Part shown: in pieces, positions 58,038-64,000 of the stretch | Layout: each line of letters begins with the position of its first letter | Numbering within the stretch: the stretch's first letter is position 1 | Assembly (NCBI GenBank): GCA_023151275.1 | Contig: JAKLJI010000007.1 | Location: 62,001-126,000 of the forward strand | Direction of reading: 5' to 3' | Source: Bacteroidia bacterium | GTDB taxonomy: Bacteria; Bacteroidota; Bacteroidia; UKL13-3 | DNA length: 64,000 bases | Made by a program: the position numbers and the translations under genes | Notes under the pieces: generated by a model | Database searches by the model: none | Told to the model about the DNA's origin: nothing | Seen by the model: the letters and a program-made list of their open reading frames with translations, nothing else

Positions 58038-60242
58038 CTAGTATTTTTGGCCACCAAGGGCCATCTTTAACTTCCGGCGAATAACCGAACGCTTCTTCGG
58101 TATTTCACCGTAAATGCCTTCCAGCAAATCGGGCTCAACATGATTCAAAATCACTTTGATTTTTCCTTCGGCAATTTTCTGATAGTTTTTTAACTGAAAT
58201 TTATCTGCACTTGTCCATGATTTTTGGGCATGAACCACCAAAATGGACAAAGCTGATTGAGCAATTAAATTAGAAGGTATTGGATTGGTTTTCAATCCTG
58301 GAATTTCAAGAATGGTATAAGAAATTTCCTCAAACGGTCCGGCTTCATTCTCCTGAATAAAGTCCATAATGCCATTGTAGTCAATAATTTGATCCACCAC
58401 CCTATACGCATAGGTTAGCACTTTTGGGTTTTCTTCACTTAGGTTTGGAGTATGGTTGGCTGAAGTTTCGGGATACAAGTAAAGCACCTTGTTTCTGATT
58501 CTCGATAACTTCTTAACCAATTCCTCGGCAAAAAAGGTTTTTCCTTCCCCGTTTTTGGTGCTGAAAATGGTAATCAGGTGATTATTTGAACTTGGAGATG
58601 CCGACTTCAAATCAAGGAAAACCTCATTAACTACTTGCTGCATCAAAGAGGAAGCAACTTCATCAATTCCAATTAATTTGGTGTTGATGCCTTGTTTTTC
58701 CGGAATTGCATTCAACAAGGGTAAGCCCAGCGTTGGCTCTACTTTTTCTGGAGAACGCAAGGATTTGTTCATCAATTCCTTAGCAATGTAATAGGAAAGC
58801 AGAAGGATAAACCCGGCAGCAAAACTTGCAATAATTAATAGTGCCCGTTTTGATGGTAAAGGTTGAAGCGGATAATAGGGATTGTCAACCACCTTCAGGT
58901 TATTACTCATCTCAAGGCTTTGCTGCCTTAATTTTGCAAGGTTAAGTCCGTGTAAAACAGACAGGTACTCTTTCTCGTTCACCGCAATCTCGCGCTCTAA
59001 TCGTCCCAATGTTGATCCCAAAGGTGCAAATTCCTGGTAAATGCCATCGTATTGTTTCATGCGCATTTCAAAAACCTGAAGTCGGCCTTTTGACTCTTCC
59101 AATTCCACAATCTTGGACAACCATTCGTTGAGCAAAGATTCTTGAGGAACCCATTCAATGGAGTTATTAAACTCGTAGTAGTCGCGAGCTTTTTCTTTTA
59201 GCCGAATTTTGATTGCTTCTGCCTGATCTTTTAAATCGGCAATATCATCAGCTTTGGCTTTATAAACAGTCGCATTGGTAATTTTGAAATTGATATTCGC
59301 AAGTTCCTGCCTTAAATTCACTAACTCCTCATTGTATCCAACAAAGTCGGAGTAGTTGTTCATTTTTTCTTCAATTCGAGCTACGGCTTTCTGAGCCGCT
59401 TCAAGACGCATTTTTTCTTTGTAATAGTCTGTTGAAAGGTCTTCTTTTGATTCAGCTACAAACTTGGCTTGCTCGTAATAATTGATGATTTTATTATTCA
59501 CACCAAAATCGCGCAGTTTATTCTCAGAACCTTGAAGCGCATTAAATGCATGTTGCAATTGCTGCTCAAAGTACTTTACCACATTCATGGTTTCGGAACC
59601 TTTGATTCCTCTGTACCTGGCAGAAAAGGCTTCAATGTAAAACTTCATGGCATTCCAACAAACGCCGGGGTCGTTCGACTTCAGGGTCATTTCCAACATG
59701 TCGGAATTGTTTTTCCGATTAACAGTCACACTTCCCGAAATGCTTCCTAAGAAATAATAAGAACCTGGATTGGTAAGCAAATACCTGACAATGTTTTTGT
59801 TAGAGCTGTCTTTTACTGCATACAAATTGGCAACTGTTTTGCGCATATTGCCATCAACAACAAGTCTTGCTCTTTCTTCTGCAGGAACCAGGTCTTGCAA
59901 CTTTTCAAACCCCTTTAATCCTAAAATATTCGGGTCTGGTTCTTTTAACAACAGGTGCTGAGCCAATAAGTTAATGGCAACTTCCTCAACCGTTTCCCTA
60001 CCCTTGATGGTTGTTATGAGGTTATCAAATGCGTTATTGACTTTGAAGTTATCCAGGCGCTCATTTCCGTCATCTGTAATGCTGTAACCTGAGGCAAGAC
60101 CTGTATAAATGGTAGTTTGGGTTTCGTATTCTTTTGGAAGATCGCGTGTAAAGAAAATAACAGCGCCTGCCAGCATAACTGGAAAAAGAACCAGCCAGCG
60201 CGCATTTTTCATTACTATTCTCGAAAAGACAATCAGATTCAT
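58038..60242 (-). CDS. Polysaccharide chain-length/BY-kinase-like protein with degenerate kinase motifs
   Basis: A 734-residue protein. N-terminal membrane helix (14-30), Wzz-type periplasmic domain with long coiled coils (210-430), GNVR-like PYYPLQPLPSKRALL before the second helix (about 465-485), then a cytoplasmic Rossmann domain. Walker A is TIFSTKNGEGKTFFAEEL (about 560). The usual Walker A' VLLID is KVLYLYPE and Walker B iiIDtPP is TILEIPGL, so both catalytic aspartates are missing; no C-terminal tyrosine cluster is present, only a final Tyr. Likely a structural regulator without kinase activity. Confidence 0.85.
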   Translation of the reverse strand: MNLIVFSRIVMKNARWLVLFPVMLAGAVIFFTRDLPKEYETQTTIYTGLASGYSITDDGNERLDNFKVNNAFDNLITTIKGRETVEEVAINLLAQHLLLKEPDPNILGLKGFEKLQDLVPAEERARLVVDGNMRKTVANLYAVKDSSNKNIVRYLLTNPGSYYFLGSISGSVTVNRKNNSDMLEMTLKSNDPGVCWNAMKFYIEAFSARYRGIKGSETMNVVKYFEQQLQHAFNALQGSENKLRDFGVNNKIINYYEQAKFVAESKEDLSTDYYKEKMRLEAAQKAVARIEEKMNNYSDFVGYNEELVNLRQELANINFKITNATVYKAKADDIADLKDQAEAIKIRLKEKARDYYEFNNSIEWVPQESLLNEWLSKIVELEESKGRLQVFEMRMKQYDGIYQEFAPLGSTLGRLEREIAVNEKEYLSVLHGLNLAKLRQQSLEMSNNLKVVDNPYYPLQPLPSKRALLIIASFAAGFILLLSYYIAKELMNKSLRSPEKVEPTLGLPLLNAIPEKQGINTKLIGIDEVASSLMQQVVNEVFLDLKSASPSSNNHLITIFSTKNGEGKTFFAEELVKKLSRIRNKVLYLYPETSANHTPNLSEENPKVLTYAYRVVDQIIDYNGIMDFIQENEAGPFEEISYTILEIPGLKTNPIPSNLIAQSALSILVVHAQKSWTSADKFQLKNYQKIAEGKIKVILNHVEPDLLEGIYGEIPKKRSVIRRKLKMALGGQKY

Positions 60243-60253
60243 TGGGTATCAGG

Positions 60254-61087
60254 CTATTTTATTTTAAGGGTAGTCAGTTTTACACCCACCCAATTTTCAA
60301 GGAAATAGTAATAGGTCATGAAATCCTTTTTGGTCAGCTCCAAGTTACTTTCAGCAAGGGCCTGAAGGTTTTTTAACCTGGAAAGTTCCTGAGGGTGGAT
60401 TTTTCCCCGCTTCATTTCTACAGTTGCAATCTCGGCAGTAAGTTTTGCACTTTCTACGTCTTGAGTACGAATCCAAAGAAGTTTTTGGGCTGCCATTAGG
60501 TTGAAGTAATCCTGAATGATCAACCTTCTCAAATCCATAATTTGGTCGTCTTTTTTGGCCTTGGCCATATCAACTTCAGCCTTTAACTGCTTAATGCGGG
60601 CAGGTCTTCCAAATATCTCAGTGAATGGCAAGGTGAAGTTAAATCCGGCACGCCAACCAACACCCAAGGAATTATTTAGAACAGAACCGTCTGAATTAAT
60701 AGTGGTTAGGTTGGTTTGATTTCCGTACGTATAGTTAAAAAAGCCGGTCATCCCATTCAACCAAAGGTATTTGGTGTACTTTAAATTGTAATCAGCCTTG
60801 CGAATGCTCGCGTTTTCAAAGCGCACATTGGGGTTGTTTGCCAAAGCCAAGGTTATCAATGAATCAATTCCAGGTAATTGAGTGGATAAATCCACATCCG
60901 GATCAAACGAAATGGTATCGATTATGATTCCTCTTAGTTCATGCGGCTTTTGTGGCGGTGCTTGCTGTGCCGATTTGATTCTTCTAACTGCCGAAGAGTC
61001 CTGCCCCTGAGCATATAACATACTTGAAAACCCAAGTTCGCACAGGAGTAAAAGGACAATTAACAGAAATGAAGGTACACGATTCAC
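60254..61087 (-). CDS. Short TolC-like outer-membrane export protein
   Basis: A 277-residue protein with signal peptide (about 1-26, ending MLYAQ). SLITLALANNPNVRFENASI opens the TolC/OEP helix pattern, followed by coiled-coil helices (FGRPARIKQLKAEVDMAKAK, RRLIIQDYFNLMAAQKLL). Normal TolC proteins are ~450 residues with two tandem halves; this one keeps about one. It is the first gene of the EPS operon and probably spans or docks at the outer membrane. An OPX/Wza gene is not seen. Confidence 0.75.
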   Translation of the reverse strand: MNRVPSFLLIVLLLLCELGFSSMLYAQGQDSSAVRRIKSAQQAPPQKPHELRGIIIDTISFDPDVDLSTQLPGIDSLITLALANNPNVRFENASIRKADYNLKYTKYLWLNGMTGFFNYTYGNQTNLTTINSDGSVLNNSLGVGWRAGFNFTLPFTEIFGRPARIKQLKAEVDMAKAKKDDQIMDLRRLIIQDYFNLMAAQKLLWIRTQDVESAKLTAEIATVEMKRGKIHPQELSRLKNLQALAESNLELTKKDFMTYYYFLENWVGVKLTTLKIK

Positions 61088-61241
61088 AAATTCAAAAATA
61101 AGTCTAAACCTTGAGCCTAGTTGAAAAGATGCTAAAAGACCTAGGGTTGATTGTGCAAAATTGTGAACACCAACCAGAAACTTTCTTTCCTCCCATTAAA
61201 CCTTTGCCTAAACTTGTAATCCAAGCAAGCAAGTTAATCGT

Positions 61242-61703
61242 ATGAAAAAAATAATAGCAATCGCGGTTTTGAGCATCATGGTGATGGGACAAAACAATTT
61301 GTTTGCCCAAAAAGGGCGTGGTGGTTATGCAAATGGCAAAGGAAAGCAGGAAGCACAAAAAATCGCTGCCAAGCTCAATTTAAATGATGAGCAAAAAGAA
61401 AAAGTCAAAGAAATCCGCTCTCGCCATCGCAATGAAATCCAGGAGCAACTGAAAGCAAACCCCAAAATGGAAAAAAGGGAAAGACGTCAGTTGATGCTGG
61501 AGCACATGAAGTCGGCCGATGCTGAAATTCAATCGATATTAACTCCTGAACAACAAACCATTTACAAGCAAGAAAAAGAAAGGCTTAAAAATGAACGCAT
61601 GGAAAAACGAGAACTAAGTAAAGGGAAGAAAAAAGGAAATAAAGTAAAAGAGGCTGAACCAGAAGAAAAGGAATTGGAGGATGCCTTGATTGAATCCTTG
61701 TAA
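61242..61703 (+). CDS. Spy/CpxP-like periplasmic protein
   Basis: A 153-residue protein. Signal peptide 1-22 (ending NNLFAQ). The mature part is helical and very basic: AKLNLNDEQKEKVKEIRSRH, QLMLEHMKSADAEIQSILT and PEQQTIYKQEKERLK match the LTxxQ pattern of Spy/CpxP (LNLNDEQKEKV and ILTPEQQTIY). These are periplasmic chaperone or metal-sensing proteins. The tail turns Lys/Glu-rich. A terminator follows at 61722. Confidence 0.8.
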   Translation: MKKIIAIAVLSIMVMGQNNLFAQKGRGGYANGKGKQEAQKIAAKLNLNDEQKEKVKEIRSRHRNEIQEQLKANPKMEKRERRQLMLEHMKSADAEIQSILTPEQQTIYKQEKERLKNERMEKRELSKGKKKGNKVKEAEPEEKELEDALIESL

Positions 61704-61721
61704 GAGCAATCATTTGTAAAT

Positions 61722-61758
61722 AAAGCCAGAGAAACTCAAACAGATTCTCTGGCTTTTT
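61722..61758 (+). terminator. Terminator of the Spy-like gene
   Basis: AAAGCCAGAGAA/TTCTCTGGCTTT stem (61722-61733 with 61745-61756), 11-base loop, then T-run. It ends 13 bases before the queG start codon. Confidence 0.9.
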
Positions 61759-61771
61759 CTATTTTGCGGCC

Positions 61772-62698
61772 GTGAATGTGCTTCAACTTAGGACTTCCAT
61801 CGTGAAAAAACATGCGCTTCGCCTTGGCTTTGATGCCGTTGGGATAAGCCGCGTTCGGTTTTTGGAAGAAGAGGCTCCACGACTTGAATCATGGCTTAAA
61901 GCGGGTAAAAATGGCGAAATGGGCTACATGGAAAACCATTTCGATAAGCGACTCGACCCATCAAAACTGGTTGATGGAGCTAAATCCGTAATTAGCCTGT
62001 TGTTTAACTACTACCCTTCTCAATCGTTGAATAGGTCGCCAAAGGTTTCAAAATACGCTTGGGGAGAGGATTACCATTTGGTGGTAAAAGACAAATTGCA
62101 TGAATTGCTAGAATGCCTTCGGGAAGAAATTGGCGAAATTGGAGGTCGGGCTTTTGTGGATACTGCTCCTGTTTTGGAAAAGGCTTGGGCCAAACAAAGT
62201 GGATTGGGTTGGATTGGTAAGAATTCAAATTTGCTGGTAAAAGGAAAAGGCAGCTTTTTCTTTTTGAGTGAATTAATCATTGATTTGGACTTGGAGCCCG
62301 ATAGCCCGGTTGCCGACTTTTGTGGTACTTGCAAAGCTTGCATTGAAGCATGTCCCACTAAGGCTATAAGCCCGTACAGTGTTGATGGAAGCAAATGCAT
62401 CTCCTATTTTACCATCGAATTGAAAAATAAAATTCCAGCTCAATTCAAGGGGCAATTTGACGATTGGATGTTTGGTTGTGATGTGTGCATGGATGTTTGT
62501 CCCTGGAACCGATTTTCAAGTCCAAACCAAGAAGAGCGTTTCAAACCTTTGGATTTTCTGAGAAACGCTGAATTGAAGGATTGGCTTGAATTAACCGAAG
62601 AGGTTTTCAAAAAAGAATTCAAAAATTCACCCCTAAAACGAAGTAAATACAACGGAATCAAAAGAAACATTGACTTCCTGATAAATCCTGCTGAATGA
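61772..62698 (+). CDS. queG: Epoxyqueuosine reductase
   Basis: A 308-residue iron-sulfur, cobalamin-dependent enzyme of the last step of queuosine tRNA modification. [20 protein letters not shown] and [20 protein letters not shown] are the QueG core. [4Fe-4S] ligands: C184, C187, C190, C194 in [15 protein letters not shown], and C236, C239, C243 in [11 protein letters not shown]. Start is GTG at 61772, right after the upstream terminator. Overlaps the next gene as ATGA. Cobalamin dependence matches the adenosyltransferase at 47554 only loosely. Confidence 0.92.
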   Translation: MNVLQLRTSIVKKHALRLGFDAVGISRVRFLEEEAPRLESWLKAGKNGEMGYMENHFDKRLDPSKLVDGAKSVISLLFNYYPSQSLNRSPKVSKYAWGEDYHLVVKDKLHELLECLREEIGEIGGRAFVDTAPVLEKAWAKQSGLGWIGKNSNLLVKGKGSFFFLSELIIDLDLEPDSPVADFCGTCKACIEACPTKAISPYSVDGSKCISYFTIELKNKIPAQFKGQFDDWMFGCDVCMDVCPWNRFSSPNQEERFKPLDFLRNAELKDWLELTEEVFKKEFKNSPLKRSKYNGIKRNIDFLINPAE

Positions 62699-63900
62699 AA
62701 TTACGCTTTTTAAAACTTGTTTTCATTGTTTTCCTGCTTGTTGGCAATCTCTTTGCGCAAACGCATTATGGACTATACATGTCCATGAATTTCCCCACGG
62801 TTAGTGGGCATATCCCCAATTATGTAGGGAGAGGATTGGGAGGATTTGGCGCCTTTATTCAGGCCCCATTTTCGCCCTATCACAGCAATTCTTTTATTAA
62901 TCGGTTTGATTTTAGCGCAGAAAGTGGACTAACCTATATTGGCTTTCGTGATAAGCAAAGCGACTTCAGGTATAATAATTATTATTTCGACCCTTCCTTT
63001 TACATCAATTTTATTCCAGATCGCCAATCGGATGCCATGCGCATCATGTTAGGCTTCAGGCCTAGTTATCTCCTTTTTCAAAACAACGAGGATTTTAACA
63101 TGGGCAATTACCAAATTGTAAGAAATGAATGGCGAAATGCCTACCAACAAGGTGATTTAGATTTTGGATTAGCAACAGGCATCAGTGTTTCTTTAGGCAG
63201 TATTGCGCGCGCTGAACTCAAATACACACATTCATTTACACAACAGTTAAGTAATTCCTATGTACGTGGTCGTCCCTCGTTTGTGGAGTTTGGTTTGAAA
63301 TTGAGTGCCGTTGATATTCGTGAATCTTTGATGCAGCGGGATAAAGATTTGGCTCAGCAGTTGGAAAATGCAAGCAAAGGAACCTTGTTGGTTATGCTTA
63401 GCAGCACCGATGCCAAGGTGCTTGAAAAAATGAAAAAAGCCGGTAAACAAGAAGAAGCTGCATTTCTGGTTAGGATGGAGCAAATTGCTGCGCAAAATCA
63501 AAAGCAAGCATTTGAACGCTATTTTGATTTTTGCAAAGTGCTTTACTTCTCAGACACATCTGCCAATGAAGTTGCAGCCGGAAATTTCAGAGGTGTAATG
63601 GATAGTGAAGGTAGGCCCGCAAGCTTTGATACCAGCAATTACATGCTTGCTGCCTTTTGTGAGGATGCTTCGGACTATACCAATAAAATTGATTACGGCT
63701 TATACTTCTACGACAAGAATTTTCAACAGCTCAAAAAACCATTCAACGTTTCGGCTAATTTTTTGGGAATTTTTGCGGGAGGAGATCCTGTAAATTATTT
63801 CAAAAGAGCACGTTATCTGCATACTTCGTCGGAATTTACCAAAGTGGTTAAACGAGCCAGCGCACGCTTGCAACGTAGCAAAGCTGTTCGGCAAAACTGA
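62695..63900 (+). CDS. Outer-membrane beta-barrel-like protein with C-terminal soluble domain
   Basis: A 401-residue protein with signal peptide (about 1-20, ending NLFAQ). Residues ~22-205 alternate aromatic and polar strands ([28 protein letters not shown]-type, [11 protein letters not shown]) like PorT-type 8-stranded barrels. From about 215 a helical segment ([34 protein letters not shown]) leads to an alpha/beta C-terminal domain. No family recognised for that domain; Bacteroidota pair such parts in envelope sensors. Coupled to queG by a 4-base overlap. Confidence 0.6.
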   Translation: MKLRFLKLVFIVFLLVGNLFAQTHYGLYMSMNFPTVSGHIPNYVGRGLGGFGAFIQAPFSPYHSNSFINRFDFSAESGLTYIGFRDKQSDFRYNNYYFDPSFYINFIPDRQSDAMRIMLGFRPSYLLFQNNEDFNMGNYQIVRNEWRNAYQQGDLDFGLATGISVSLGSIARAELKYTHSFTQQLSNSYVRGRPSFVEFGLKLSAVDIRESLMQRDKDLAQQLENASKGTLLVMLSSTDAKVLEKMKKAGKQEEAAFLVRMEQIAAQNQKQAFERYFDFCKVLYFSDTSANEVAAGNFRGVMDSEGRPASFDTSNYMLAAFCEDASDYTNKIDYGLYFYDKNFQQLKKPFNVSANFLGIFAGGDPVNYFKRARYLHTSSEFTKVVKRASARLQRSKAVRQN

Positions 63901-63914
63901 TATTTTAACTAACT

Positions 63915-63949
63915 TGCCTGAAGATGAAAAACCGCTCTTCAGGCATTTT
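63915..63949 (+). terminator. Hairpin overlapping the start of the last gene (terminator or start-codon structure)
   Basis: TGCCTGAAGA (63915-63924) pairs perfectly with TCTTCAGGCA (63936-63945), 11-base loop, then TTTT. It lies 14 bases after the stop at 63900. ATG 63924 uses the last base of the left arm and the loop. Confidence 0.55.
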
Positions 63950-64000
63950 GCTTTCTCTTCTTTTACTGCTTTTACTTGCAGCAACATTTCCATTCAAACT
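63924..64000 (+). CDS. Start of a secreted protein (3' end outside window)
   Basis: ATG 63924 opens a frame that runs off the edge and begins with a strong signal peptide (MKNRSSGILLSLLLLLLLAA). Only 25 residues are visible, so no function can be given. The start codon lies inside the 63915 hairpin, which raises either translational control or a start further on. Confidence 0.55.
   Translation, partial: MKNRSSGILLSLLLLLLLAATFPFK

Overview
The window looks like a chromosomal segment of a free-living member of the Bacteroidota. Supporting marks: type IX secretion (T9SS) C-terminal sorting domains (gene at 26786 and a decayed one at 39221), promoter boxes of the TAnnTTTG type (1703, 8610, 34952, 43759), protein families typical of the phylum (DUF2911, DUF3078, an OmpA/TPR/PD40 protein, an HU-CCDC81-like/SPOR protein, the Bacteroidota arginine decarboxylase), and many TTG or GTG starts. 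There is no prophage, transposase, integrase or CRISPR array. Most of the window is dense housekeeping and cell-envelope sequence on both strands.

Layout. 1-5.9 kb: 3' end of an ATP-dependent DNA ligase, a membrane PAS protein with a histidine phospho-acceptor region but no kinase domain, a ferredoxin divergent from a LuxC-type acyl-CoA reductase, arginase divergent from arginine decarboxylase, and a 45-residue basic protein. 6-9.1 kb: tRNA-Leu(GAG), a 54-residue hydrophobic peptide gene, an epimerase, three small minus-strand genes, and an XRE regulator preceded by an array of AACA-N2-TGTT palindromes. 9.4-16.9 kb: two metallopeptidases, envelope and unknown genes, a pseudouridine synthase, the PdeM phosphoesterase that functionally belongs with the ligase at the left edge, and a Fic protein with tetrapeptide repeats. 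17.4-23 kb: folC-tonB, then DUF423-sixA-ompA. 23.1-27.9 kb: a three-gene plus-strand run ending in a T9SS-exported nuclease/phosphatase-fold protein.

28-33.9 kb is a molybdenum-enzyme island read leftward: membrane protein, THEP1-MobA fusion, FdhD, a repeat-filled spacer, a small partner protein and an FdhF/YdeP-type oxidoreductase. 33.9-39.7 kb: LacI regulator and cupin, an AT-rich 1.1-kb gap, a Ca2+-type P-ATPase and a decayed T9SS gene. 39.7-43.7 kb: a two-component pair, tRNA-Arg(ACG), a peroxiredoxin, an NlpC/P60 hydrolase and an Hpt protein. 43.8-48.1 kb: operon map-speB-nifS-like-DUF3078, followed by a cobalamin adenosyltransferase. With the genes at 3.1-5.7 kb, the window encodes arginine to agmatine to putrescine plus arginase. 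48.2-54.6 kb: PH-like and HU/SPOR proteins, a lipoprotein, thioredoxin reductase with a bacillithiol-linked YtxJ, a divergent NFACT (RqcH-like) protein and a PhnP-like hydrolase.

54.7-56.4 kb holds a two-gene AAA-ATPase plus DUF4276 (TOPRIM-like) cassette, the best candidate for a defence system. 56.6-61.1 kb is a compact exopolysaccharide export/polymerisation operon with a degenerate tyrosine-kinase module and a short TolC-like protein. The right end has a Spy-like periplasmic protein, epoxyqueuosine reductase, an outer-membrane protein and the start of a secreted protein.
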